From Saprospiraceae bacterium (GTDB lineage Bacteria; Bacteroidota; Bacteroidia; Chitinophagales; Saprospiraceae): DNA of 64,000 nucleotides. This document shows positions 44,406 through 54,300 of the stretch, one piece after another. Where the stretch lies: assembly GCA_016714895.1 (NCBI GenBank), contig JADKBV010000004.1:1-64000 (forward strand), in the 5' to 3' direction. Numbering within the stretch: the first letter of the stretch is position 1; each line of letters opens with the position of its first letter. A program made the position numbers and the translations under genes. The notes beneath the pieces were generated by a model, which saw only the letters and a list, made by a program, of their open reading frames with translations, had not been told where the DNA came from and did not search any database.

Positions 44406-44445
44406 CAGGTGAGGAGGCAGAGGTAATCTTTGCCTTCCTCGCCTG
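44406..44445 (+). terminator. Probable terminator after carbonic anhydrase
   Basis: A 10-bp outer stem (44406-44415 with 44436-44445, one G-U pair) and a partly paired inner part lie 19 bases after the stop, followed by CATAACTTTT. The T-run is weak. Confidence 0.5.
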
Positions 44446-44636
44446 CATAACTTTTAACATATAAAAATGTCTTTCATAAACGATAAAAAATCATTTGAAA
44501 TGACTTCATTAACATTTTAAAAATTACTGTACATACATATTTGTTTCAATTAAAAAATCAAAGTACATTTTAATTGAATTTTGTAATTTTAAAATACCAA
44601 ATTCTTTTCAAAATGTTAAATAAATGAAAAAAACAA

Positions 44637-44676
44637 ATGCAACAGAGTTGCATATTCAAAGATTTTTTTAACTTTG
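44637..44676 (+). promoter_or_regulatory. MerC promoter with overlapping palindromic operator
   Basis: ATGCAAC-AGA-GTTGCAT (44637-44653) is a perfect 7-3-7 palindrome. Its right arm contains the TTG (44648-44650) that lies 18 bases before a -7 box TAACTTTG (44669-44676); the ATG is at 44693. A bound dimer would block the -33 box, so repression is likely. A Fur-family metal regulator such as Zur is the best guess. Confidence 0.65.
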
Positions 44677-44692
44677 ACAAAATTTTTAAAAC

Positions 44693-45085
44693 ATGTTGAA
44701 AAGGTTTTTTCATTTACATGCTGATTCAGCAGGATTTTTTACATCCTTATTGTGTGCCATTCACTGTTCAGCTATTCCAATTATGATCTCTTTAGGACTT
44801 ATTGGTTCGGGTTCATGGCTGCACAATCACCTTTTCGACTGGATTATCATCAGCATTGGTATTGTAATCGCAGGTTATGCGATTGTTGGGGATTTTCTGA
44901 AAAAACATAGAAAACCACAACCATTAATCGTTGCAGCCATCGGTTTTTCCTTTTTACTGATCGGTATGATTGATCACCATGGATGGATGCTTGTTTTCAG
45001 TGTTTTAGGAGGTTTACTGGTAGCTACCTCACACATATTAAATTGGAGGTATACCCAAACCTGTAAAATGTCCGTATTTTCCTGA
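44693..45085 (+). CDS. MerC domain membrane protein
   Basis: The 130-aa inner-membrane protein has four TM segments and the metal-ligand motif LLCAIHCSAIP near residue 20, typical of MerC-domain proteins. In Bacteroidota these are not necessarily mercury transporters and often belong to metal-regulated single-gene units. The palindrome overlapping its promoter agrees with metal control. Its stop directly abuts the HIT gene on the other strand. Confidence 0.88.
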   Translation: MLKRFFHLHADSAGFFTSLLCAIHCSAIPIMISLGLIGSGSWLHNHLFDWIIISIGIVIAGYAIVGDFLKKHRKPQPLIVAAIGFSFLLIGMIDHHGWMLVFSVLGGLLVATSHILNWRYTQTCKMSVFS

Positions 45086-45487
45086 TCAGGAATTTTTAAA
45101 AACTTCCTGCAATTTTTGACTCAACAGAATATAGTCTTCCTCTTTTACATCTACCCTGGACTTTGAAAAATTCATATCTTCCATATTATGGATAGGAATC
45201 AGGTGTACGTGCGTATGAGGTACTTCCAAACCAATAACGGAAACTCCGATCCTAATGCAAGGAACTATTTTTTTTAAACTTTTTGCTACTTTTTTGGAAA
45301 ATATTATAAGTTCACTCAAGTCATTGTCTGCCATATCAAAAATATATTCTGACTCATGTTTGGGTACAACAAGCGTATGTCCGTAAGCTACAGGCCTAAT
45401 ATCCAAAAAAGCAAAAAAATGTTCATTTTCGGCAACTTTATAACAAGGAATTTCTCCATTTATAATCCTGGTAAATATTGACGCCAT
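45086..45487 (-). CDS. HIT family nucleotide hydrolase
   Basis: The 133-aa protein carries the histidine triad VPHTHVHLIPI near residues 90-100 and the N-terminal FTRIINGEIPCYKVAENEHFFAFLDI, with PVAYGHTLVVPKHE. HIT enzymes hydrolyse nucleotidyl bonds such as adenosine-lysine phosphoramidates or dinucleoside polyphosphates. Its start overlaps the greA stop by one base, so both are translated from one message. Confidence 0.93.
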   Translation of the reverse strand: MASIFTRIINGEIPCYKVAENEHFFAFLDIRPVAYGHTLVVPKHESEYIFDMADNDLSELIIFSKKVAKSLKKIVPCIRIGVSVIGLEVPHTHVHLIPIHNMEDMNFSKSRVDVKEEDYILLSQKLQEVFKNS

Positions 45488-45960
45488 TACAGACTTATTT
45501 TCACAATTTTAAAATCAATAATTCCATTTGGTGTTTGTATTTGAGCAATATCTCCAACTTCTTTTCCTAATAAACCTTGTCCGATAGGAGAATTGACCGA
45601 TATTTTTTTCTCTTTAAGGTTTGCTTCTGCCTCTGCGACCAGTTTATATGTCATCTCAGCGTTATTTTTTATATTTTTTATGGTCACATTAGTCAGTACA
45701 GTAACACGTGAAGTATCCAACTGCGATTCATCAATGATTCGTGCGGTGGCAAAAACTTTTTCCAGATCATTTATACGCAGTTCAAGCATTCCCTGCGCAT
45801 TTTTGGCAGCATCATATTCTGCATTCTCGGATAAATCCCCCTTTTCCCGGGCTTCCGCAATTGCCTTGGCAACATCTTCCCGACCTTTGGTTTTTAATTC
45901 TTCCAACTCAGCTTTTAATTTTTCATAACCTTCTTCTGTCATGTATGATATACCAGACAT
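45487..45960 (-). CDS. greA: Transcription elongation factor GreA
   Basis: GreA rescues backtracked RNA polymerase. The N-terminal coiled coil (EGYEKLKAELEELK, EAREKGDLSENAEYDAAKN with the acidic tip) and the C-terminal FKBP-like domain (VTVLTNVTIKN, ISVNSPIGQGLLGKEVGD) are complete. Length (157 aa) is normal. The HIT gene follows with overlapping stop and start. Confidence 0.96.
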   Translation of the reverse strand: MSGISYMTEEGYEKLKAELEELKTKGREDVAKAIAEAREKGDLSENAEYDAAKNAQGMLELRINDLEKVFATARIIDESQLDTSRVTVLTNVTIKNIKNNAEMTYKLVAEAEANLKEKKISVNSPIGQGLLGKEVGDIAQIQTPNGIIDFKIVKISL

Positions 45961-45988
45961 AATATAAATGATTTAACTTGTTAACAAT

Positions 45989-46028
45989 AAAAAAAGGAAC
46001 GTTTTCCCATTCTTAGGGAAAACGTTCC
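45989..46028 (-). terminator. Strong terminator of the receptor/surface-protein/PorV operon
   Basis: A perfect 13-bp stem (46016-46028 with 45996-46008, minus-strand order) and 7-base loop run into seven T on the minus strand (45995-45989). It lies 83 bases after the PorV-like stop and before greA. Confidence 0.92.
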
Positions 46029-46110
46029 GGTTATTATACAATCTTTTAAACGACGTATTAAAGGAAAAAGTTCAAACAATTTCCAATATCAGTCTAATTA
46101 TCTAAAATTC

Positions 46111-47190
46111 TTAAAAATTATATCGCAAACCTAAATTATGAGTTCCTTTGAAAGGACTTGTTGTCCGATAGGCATAATCAACTCCGATATTATTCTTTTT
46201 GGATTTATCCAAAGAAGTTTGTACTGAAATTCCAGCAGCAAATCCTGTGTATACATTTTTAACTGCATCATTTTCACTTCCCAGGTCATATTTATAAGCT
46301 CCTCTTAAGACCACTTTGTCAAATAAAGAAAATTCAACACCTGCTCCTAATTGGTCTCTTGAAAATGCATTGGAAGTAAAATTACCAATACCTCTTAAAT
46401 ACATCTTTTCGCCAAAGTAAAAATCGTATGAAACTCCAAGATTAAGCATGGATGGTAACTCAAATTGAGCCGCCCGGGCATTATAGGTCAGGTTGTAGGT
46501 GGTTCCTCCTGCAGGGTCTTGATTGGCACCTTGAAACGACAAACCTTCACCACCGAATTTCATCGGGCTACCGATATTACTCAATGTGATTCCTAATTTA
46601 AAATTATCCTTTTCACCGGAAACGTATTGTACACCTGCATCAATACCAAAACCAAAGGAACTGACATCCTGGATAGACTCTGAAATACCTCTGAATAAAA
46701 CACCTACTGAAATCTTGTTTTCATACGTGTAAGCATATCCTACAGCCAAATTAAAAAAACTTGGATTCAGAAATCCGCCGGTACCTTCCGGCAAATTAAC
46801 TGTGGTTACCGGTATTTCACCAAAATCAAGAGAAGTAAATGTGATACCAAGTACAGAATTCTTTTTAATCCGGTAGCCAAAACCCAAAGCGTTCATACCC
46901 ATGCCACTACCTTCAAACAATCGTGCATTACTGTAGGCTATTTCACCACCTTTGATTCTTCCCAATCCGGCAACGTTGACTCTCATACTTTCCAAACCTG
47001 ATACAAAGGAAGTACCTATGGAATGGACACCTGAACTTCTTGCCCACGGATTCATAAGTAATTCTGATGCTCCTGCCTCACCCTGACGATCAGGGTTACC
47101 CGCTTTAACCTCAAAGGTTACCAAGAAAACACCTAAAAAAATGAATATATAGTAAAAATTTCTGCTCATTATTTTAAATTTATTTGTCAT
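46111..47190 (-). CDS. PorV/PorQ family outer-membrane beta-barrel protein
   Basis: Members of this family act with the type IX secretion system; PorV shuttles T9SS cargo to the attachment complex. The protein has a signal peptide, then the characteristic GEAGASELLMNPWARSSG and VNVAGLGRIKGGEIAYSNA opening and a barrel of alternating strands ending NLGLRYNF. It is the last gene of an operon behind a 1370-aa surface protein and a TonB-dependent receptor, 48 bases after the former. Whether it is a dedicated partner of that surface protein is inference. An ATG 21 bases downstream (MSRNFYY) is an alternative start. Confidence 0.85.
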   Translation of the reverse strand: MTNKFKIMSRNFYYIFIFLGVFLVTFEVKAGNPDRQGEAGASELLMNPWARSSGVHSIGTSFVSGLESMRVNVAGLGRIKGGEIAYSNARLFEGSGMGMNALGFGYRIKKNSVLGITFTSLDFGEIPVTTVNLPEGTGGFLNPSFFNLAVGYAYTYENKISVGVLFRGISESIQDVSSFGFGIDAGVQYVSGEKDNFKLGITLSNIGSPMKFGGEGLSFQGANQDPAGGTTYNLTYNARAAQFELPSMLNLGVSYDFYFGEKMYLRGIGNFTSNAFSRDQLGAGVEFSLFDKVVLRGAYKYDLGSENDAVKNVYTGFAAGISVQTSLDKSKKNNIGVDYAYRTTSPFKGTHNLGLRYNF

Positions 47191-47238
47191 TATATTAAAG
47201 TTGCCCGGATTCAGATATTTAGAATCCGGGCTTTATTT

Positions 47239-50200
47239 TTACAATCCATTCGGGTCAAACTGTCTTCCGACACCAAACCACTTTAATGTTCTCTCTTCAC
47301 CTAATTCAGGTGCTTGTACATGAATCAGATATACGCCACTGGCCACAGGAATTCCTTTACTGTTTTTCATGTCCCAATTCAGGTCTGGATATACCTGTGT
47401 GGTCGACGTAGGAAGGTTGGTACCTGTTCTGATAGCCTTTCTTTCATCCCGGTTAAATTGCTGTACAAACTGACCGTCAATGGTATAAATAGTAACTACT
47501 GCTCTTGCCGGAAGATTAGTGATTTTAATGATATTGGTAAATTGTGATGTTTCATATGCACTGTAAGCATAATAAGGATTCGGCACCACGTTTACATTAG
47601 CAAGAGCACCTTTGTAATCATCTTGTGTTACCAATGACTCTGATTGAACGCCTTTGAATTCAAACTCATAAGCTGGGTTGTCTCCATCCGTCTCACAATC
47701 TCTTTCCCTTTCGATATTAAATCTTCTGCTTTGTCCGTATGGATTATTCACTCTGAGTTTAACCACTAGATCATTAGGAATTAATCCTTTATCAATGGTT
47801 GTCATTGGAGCTGAATTTACAGATATCGGGAATGCTGTCCAGGATACAGAAGCAACACCTTTCAGTTTTTGAATGGTAGAAACACCTTTTCTGAGTTTTG
47901 TAGACAAGGTCTGACATCCGTCATATTCTTGTTTGGTAACATAAATATAATGTTGTCCTCCGGCTACTACTCCTCTGGCATCATTCAATTCTTCATTGAT
48001 CAATTGGGCGCTCGGATTAAATATCATATCACCTCCGATAGGATTATTGTCATCCAAAAATTGAGCATTATCTCCGGAAAAAACACTGTTTTCTCCAAAA
48101 AAGATATTCAATCTTTTACCTGTTTCTACATCAACAGCATAACCAGGGAAGTAACTGAAACCTACTGTTCCGTCATTCAGGTTCTCACCTTCCAAACCTA
48201 CTGAAGGAGATTGTCTGAGTTCAAAGTTTTTAGCCTCGCCGATTGTCGTCAATCCATTATTATAATAATCCGGGCTTGCAGTCTCGACAACTATACAACG
48301 ACTCCACTTAGATTTATCTTTAGTAAACACAATGTCAACGTTATTAAGATCTCTTAATCTGATGGATCTGTTGGCAGGGGATAACGCCAAAGCTTGTTGT
48401 TCTCTTGCTGCCGGACTCAGGAAAAATGGCTGAGTAACGTTGTCAGGCTCAAACTTGGCAGAAAACCAAGGAACAAACATACCATTTCCTATTCTCGCAA
48501 AAGAACCTGTTGGATCTTCCACAGGATTCCTTACAAAATCAAGGAACGGGAAGGTAACACCTGATTGAGGTGAACCGCCATCTGTAATTCCCCGGAACCA
48601 TTTTGCTCCTGTCTCGGAAGCATATTCGTGTCTTGCATCAATGGCGCCGTTATTAGCATCTGTTCTTGTTCCCGGCTCATTAACGTTGTTTACGGTAATA
48701 GAAACACCAAGGTTATTCAAAATATATTCCTTAATATCGACCAACAATTTGTTGTCTAATAAAACTGTAGGATTATTAGCATCAGTGATATTACTTAACT
48801 TCCAGATAGCTCCCGATCCGTATGCACATCTTTCTCTGTTGGTATCAAATGATCCGGTAACTTCAAGTAAATATTTACCTTCCTGTACACTTAAAGGATC
48901 CACGACTTTTGCAGGTACAGGACCTGCACCTTTTTTGTAGGTAATTTTACCATCAAATCCTTCGGCAAGTATTTTGTCATACATACCGTCTTCCATGTCA
49001 AGAAACACTGAAGGGTTACCTTCACCGCTTAATCTCGTCACAATAGGTCCGTCACCATATTGGGATTGAAGCTTATCATATACGATAGGTCTTGGTACTA
49101 AGGTATAAGGTCGTCCATTACCTCCAGGTCCGATATTTCTTCTACCTTCAAGATACTGTGTTGCCTGACCTTCCACCAATTTTGCATCAAAATCTTTCCA
49201 GTTGTTATAAGCATAGGCCAAAACAAGAAAATGATATTCTTTATGATTGATAAGTCTTCTGTTGCTTACAGCAAACTGATCTTCTGTTATCCGGAAGGTA
49301 TTTCTCAGTCCCTGATCTGTCCCTTCTGCTCGTTTTGTATAGGTCCATATAGGAGTACCAGCCTGACTTGGCAATGGATTTGGTAAACCTGTCCAATTGT
49401 ACAATTCTGTAATACCATTTTTAACATCCACTGTTTGAATGAGTCTTGCCTTTGTAATATCGCCCAATTCCTGTGTAGTTACCGCGGCATTAGCTAATTG
49501 ATAAACTTTATAACCTTCGAATCTGTACAAACTATCCACATCTCTTGGAGCCTGAAGATCTTTTTCTGCAAAACTTTCATTAGCATTATTACTTCCCGGC
49601 TCATTAGATAATAACAGAATCAATTCCTGATCCAATTCAACAGCTGTTACATCCGGTGCATCAGGTCCGTCAGGAATATCAAAACAGTTATCAAACAATG
49701 CCTGAGCTATATCATCTGCAAACTGTAATCTTGTGATATCCGGACATGGATAGTTGATATCCGGAACAAAAACAACTCCCATAATCAATTCATTGGTCGC
49801 TCCTGGCTGCAGCGTCAATGGACCGGTGGTTTGCATGGTTCTTCTGTCTCCGAATGGCAACTGAGTTGTACACATACTCCATCCGTTTCGATCATTTGGC
49901 TCGTCAGGGAAAGCATAATTTACTACATTTGTTGAACCGGCATTGTACCCGGTGCCACCAAATGTTAATGGATTTCCATCCAACCAAAGTCCTCTAAGAT
50001 AATTATAAAATTGTTCTTCATTACCTCTCTGAGGGTCAGTTGTGTTTGGATTCGGAGAGCCGATACCACCATTTTCAGCATACATAAAGTAAGACATACC
50101 CAACTCTACCAATACATCCTGCTCACCACTAAATAATGGCGGGTCTATAAGAATCGGATTTAAAATTAAATTTCCATCTTCATCCAAAACATATTCCCCA

Positions 50201-51351
50201 TTTTCGTCTTTAAGGGTGTCTAATATAATTTCATTAGTAAATGAATCTCTCAAATAAATTTTAGGTGCTCTTGGACCCCTGAAATAGTCCATTCCCAAAA
50301 TAGGAACGGTTGTACAATATGAAGGAGTACCCTGACAATCACAATTATTGATACCATCGACTGCGTCTTCATTGTATACATATGCTAACGATCTGGAAAC
50401 ATCACATCCGATATAATCATCCTGATAACAACCTAAATCCGGGTCTATCCATATAGAAAAATAACATTCCCCGATATCTTCAGTTGCTTTATTTAATAAT
50501 TTATATCTGTAAAATGTCATATCATTAATGGCATCATTGGTAGCATATGCAAATGCCTGAACCTGAACTTCCATCTGAATGGCAGCCGGACCGGAAAGAG
50601 TATGGGCTCCTCCGTTATCATTGTAAATCCAGAATACCATTTCATCCGGAACCAATTCTTTAGCTTCTTCTCTGCTTTCCGGCTCACAACCTCTCAGGTC
50701 AATGATCGGAAAGTCTCCTTTACAAGGGTCATAATCACCACTACCGTCCTGGTCCCAATAATTTGCTAAAGGTTGATCCAATAAAGTAAAGGTAAATTTT
50801 TCATTAAAATACGGATTTCCTTGAGCCGGCCAATATCTAACATCCTCCGCTACTATATCACAATCAAAATTGTCCGGATCAAGATCATATTCTTTGATCA
50901 TATCAAGAATATTATTTCCATTTACCACAAAAAATCTGTCCCAGTCCTTACAAATTTGAGATTCTGTACTTCCCGTCTGAAGATCCAAAGGACCTGAAAA
51001 GAAGTCAAAACCTAATGATCGGTATGTGGCTGCTGATAGTTTTGTGTTTCCGGCACGGTCCTTACCACCTATCCATACACCACCGGCAAACAAAGCAGAA
51101 ACAGCCAATTCGCCCGGTGCCGGCTTAGGAACAATATATGCTGCATCAGACCAAACGTGTCCTCCAACGTGCATTCTGGAACGAACATTATTGATTTGCA
51201 TATCATATTGATTGGTGGGTCTTGTACATGCCGCCCTCCATTGTGGTGCAGCAGGTGCTTGTTCACCTTTTCTGCTTGGATCTTCTATAGCTCCAACGGG
51301 AAGGTACATACATCCCGCTAAAATTACCCATAAAATTTTTGCTAATCTCAT
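47239..51351 (-). CDS. Large T9SS-type secreted surface protein (1370 aa)
   Basis: A signal peptide (MRLAKILWVILAGCMYLPVGA) is followed by about 1200 residues without an enzymatic motif that I recognise, including Asp/Gly/Asn-rich loops (YWDQDGSGDYDPCKGDFP) and many Cys. The last 90 residues look like a type IX secretion sorting domain: VVPNPYYAYSAYE, TNLPARAVVTIYTIDGQFV, LNWDMKNSKGIPVASGVYLI. An atypical tail (LKWFGVGRQFDPNGL) follows instead of ending in a short basic strand. It lies between the receptor gene (21-base gap) and the PorV-like gene (48-base gap), implying joint expression. Confidence 0.75.
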   Translation of the reverse strand: MRLAKILWVILAGCMYLPVGAIEDPSRKGEQAPAAPQWRAACTRPTNQYDMQINNVRSRMHVGGHVWSDAAYIVPKPAPGELAVSALFAGGVWIGGKDRAGNTKLSAATYRSLGFDFFSGPLDLQTGSTESQICKDWDRFFVVNGNNILDMIKEYDLDPDNFDCDIVAEDVRYWPAQGNPYFNEKFTFTLLDQPLANYWDQDGSGDYDPCKGDFPIIDLRGCEPESREEAKELVPDEMVFWIYNDNGGAHTLSGPAAIQMEVQVQAFAYATNDAINDMTFYRYKLLNKATEDIGECYFSIWIDPDLGCYQDDYIGCDVSRSLAYVYNEDAVDGINNCDCQGTPSYCTTVPILGMDYFRGPRAPKIYLRDSFTNEIILDTLKDENGEYVLDEDGNLILNPILIDPPLFSGEQDVLVELGMSYFMYAENGGIGSPNPNTTDPQRGNEEQFYNYLRGLWLDGNPLTFGGTGYNAGSTNVVNYAFPDEPNDRNGWSMCTTQLPFGDRRTMQTTGPLTLQPGATNELIMGVVFVPDINYPCPDITRLQFADDIAQALFDNCFDIPDGPDAPDVTAVELDQELILLLSNEPGSNNANESFAEKDLQAPRDVDSLYRFEGYKVYQLANAAVTTQELGDITKARLIQTVDVKNGITELYNWTGLPNPLPSQAGTPIWTYTKRAEGTDQGLRNTFRITEDQFAVSNRRLINHKEYHFLVLAYAYNNWKDFDAKLVEGQATQYLEGRRNIGPGGNGRPYTLVPRPIVYDKLQSQYGDGPIVTRLSGEGNPSVFLDMEDGMYDKILAEGFDGKITYKKGAGPVPAKVVDPLSVQEGKYLLEVTGSFDTNRERCAYGSGAIWKLSNITDANNPTVLLDNKLLVDIKEYILNNLGVSITVNNVNEPGTRTDANNGAIDARHEYASETGAKWFRGITDGGSPQSGVTFPFLDFVRNPVEDPTGSFARIGNGMFVPWFSAKFEPDNVTQPFFLSPAAREQQALALSPANRSIRLRDLNNVDIVFTKDKSKWSRCIVVETASPDYYNNGLTTIGEAKNFELRQSPSVGLEGENLNDGTVGFSYFPGYAVDVETGKRLNIFFGENSVFSGDNAQFLDDNNPIGGDMIFNPSAQLINEELNDARGVVAGGQHYIYVTKQEYDGCQTLSTKLRKGVSTIQKLKGVASVSWTAFPISVNSAPMTTIDKGLIPNDLVVKLRVNNPYGQSRRFNIERERDCETDGDNPAYEFEFKGVQSESLVTQDDYKGALANVNVVPNPYYAYSAYETSQFTNIIKITNLPARAVVTIYTIDGQFVQQFNRDERKAIRTGTNLPTSTTQVYPDLNWDMKNSKGIPVASGVYLIHVQAPELGEERTLKWFGVGRQFDPNGL

Positions 51352-51372
51352 GATTATTGTTTTAAAATTATA

Positions 51373-54300
51373 TTAAAAATCAAGAATTACACCAACAAAC
51401 ATTCTCCTCGGTAAAGTAAAAAACCCACCGTTAAGCATTCTCCATTGGTATGCATCTAAAAAGTTATCAACATTTCTTCCTGTATTAACAACACCCTCTA
51501 TTCTGTCAACACCAAAAGAAGAGGTAAGGAAACCATCATTATCAGGGTCAGCAGAAAAAGCATAATTTCCGATGATGTTTTGTGTATTCAACAAGTTCTG
51601 AACCCTGAAATACACATTATAATATATTGCTTTACCTGATTCTTTATTGATGGTTTGTTTAAATCTCTTATCCAATCTCAGATCAAAAGAATAATTCCAT
51701 GGCAATCTGGCGCCGTTTATAGAGCCGATATATCCACTTGAACCTGAAGTCACATCACCCGGGATGGCTCTTCTGGTAAATGGTCTTCCTGATACAACCG
51801 TACCGATAAGATTGATACCTGCATCAGCAAAAATATCATATCCCCACACTCTTGGGCCATTATAATTTTTACCTGAATCATATCTGTAGTCAACAACTGT
51901 TGTTATCCTGTGTCTTTCATCATAAGACAACGGAAGAAGGTTTCTAACCGGTCCTCTGTTATTGATACCATTGGAAGAGTTTGCGTCACTACCTGATCCA
52001 TTCGCAAACTGAAGGGTATAAGTAGCAGAAATTTCCAGATTATTGGTTCTTCTTCTGTCCAATGTAAATGAAAATCCTTTTACCGTACCAAAATCGATAT
52101 TGTCAAATGATTTGTAAGAGTTTACAGGAGAAGCTACGTCTGCATACACTCTTTGCTGAATCAGATTTCTGATTTCTTTGTAATATGCAGCTACTTTTAA
52201 AGCAGCGGTATTGCTCAATTTCTGTTGAAAACCAACCTCATAATCAATCGTACTGATAGGTTTCAGGTTTGGATTTGCCAAAGCTCCTCCTGACGGATTG
52301 ATTCTACTCACATCATTAAAGTTGTAATAATCCAAAGCAGTAGCAATATCATCACTTGCTGGTCTTTGATATAAAACATCATAGTGTGCAAAAAATCCTG
52401 CATCTTCAGAAATAGGGAAAGAAAAAGCCATCCTTGGCATAAAATTCAATTGTGGCTCATAGTCAACAAATGAAGTTGCAACATCAAAACTATCACTTTG
52501 AATATCTAAAATTCTTCCTGTAGTTTTACCTGCATAACTTGGTGTAACAATTCCTCCCTGGAAAATCAGGTTACCTCCGGCTACTGCTGTACCATTTGGT
52601 AAGTACCATTGGTCACCTTTACGGAAAGCAACAACTTCATCAGAATCTTCACTTTTTACATAAACACTGTAGTCATCTGCTACAGATCCGGGTTTGTTTT
52701 CTCCTGTTCTGGCATAAAAATCATTTGCCTTTTCAATTTCATACAAAGCATAAGGATCTCTCATTACTCTGGTATTGGCATCATAATAATCCATTCTCAG
52801 TCCTAAACGGAAGATAATGTCTTTATATGAAAATTTATCCTGAAGGAAAACCGCTCCATAGATCGGCTGAGAAGCAGCAACAAGATATGTTCTGTTTCCG
52901 TTTGCATCTTTACTATCAAAAAAATCATCAAATCTGATGTTGGAACCAAGTTTATTGCCCAGGTAATCATAACCATAATAGTCGACAAGATTATAGTCAA
53001 TCAACTCCCTTGGAGCAAACATATCTAATGATAACTGATCAGGGTTGATTTCCCATACGTTAACTCTGTCCTGAAGGCTTAATTTATTATTATCTTCTCG
53101 TCCTTCATTTAATAAATCCCTGACCTTTTGATAAAAAGTATAATTACCAATAGGGTTTACAACACTTAAAAACAATGAATCATTAAACACAGGGCTCCAC
53201 TGCTCATCCCAATAAGGTTTCGTATAATCCAGTGTGGCAATATGACCATTTGCTGAAATCTCAGCGGCATTCCAAAGTTCGAAAGGTCTTAAAGTATGGT
53301 TTCTTCTTATGGACTGTTCATAAATAAATCCGATTTGAATATTATGTCTGGCTTTGTCGGATTTACCGGTAAATAAGTCAAAACTTGTTATAAGATTTAA
53401 AGTATAAATGTCATCATCCGTTCTTCTGAATACATTATAAACCTGACCCACATTGGCATATAAGTTACTCCAGGCTGAATTTAAAGGACTATTCAATATA
53501 CCATTTGTTGGAAAACTAACTCCAGCTCCGGTAGAAAGTGCATTGTAAGATGCACCTACCGGGTTAATATCAGGATTAGGTATATAATCTCTTACGTTTT
53601 GAGCCCAACCGGTATGTCCAATGAATCTAAACGGTGGTACACTCGGGTCCAAAAGACCAAAAGTCGGAGACCAATCTCTTGTGGTTTTACCAAAATAGCC
53701 ATAATTAAAGAGTCTGTCTTCGTGTCTGAAGTCTTCTCTTCTTGTCAAAGACTTTTCATAACCCAAAGTAAGGGTATAACTAAAATTTCTTACCCCTTTG
53801 CTTGATTCACCATCTTCAGCTGACATTCCTTGTTTGCCGATTTTATGTCTGATTCTGAGGTTCGTTCTATATTTATCTGAATATTCAAAAGGATTGTTTA
53901 TCCAGTTTAACAGCCCCCATGAAGATCCGGAACCACGTACTCCGGAATTACCTGGTAAAAAACGATCTGTTTTGTCATTATAGTTACCTGATAATGATAC
54001 GTCAATGTTATCATTAACCCTGGCATCAAGCCGCGCTGTTAAGTCAAGGTCAACATTTTGTTCGTTTGGTTTTGCTTTCAAAGGATCACCCAACCGGTCA
54101 CTCCCGATGGTTTCTAATGATGGAAATCGCGAATCAGCAATAGAATAGGTAGGATTAGCCTCCAACTCCGCAATCAGATCCTCAGGAGCTCTGTATACTC
54201 CTACAGCTGAAGGTCTTTCATCTCGTACATATCTGTATTGTCCTGAAAAACGATATCCTAAAATTGTCTGTTTTTTCTTATTTTTAAGAATCGGACCTGC

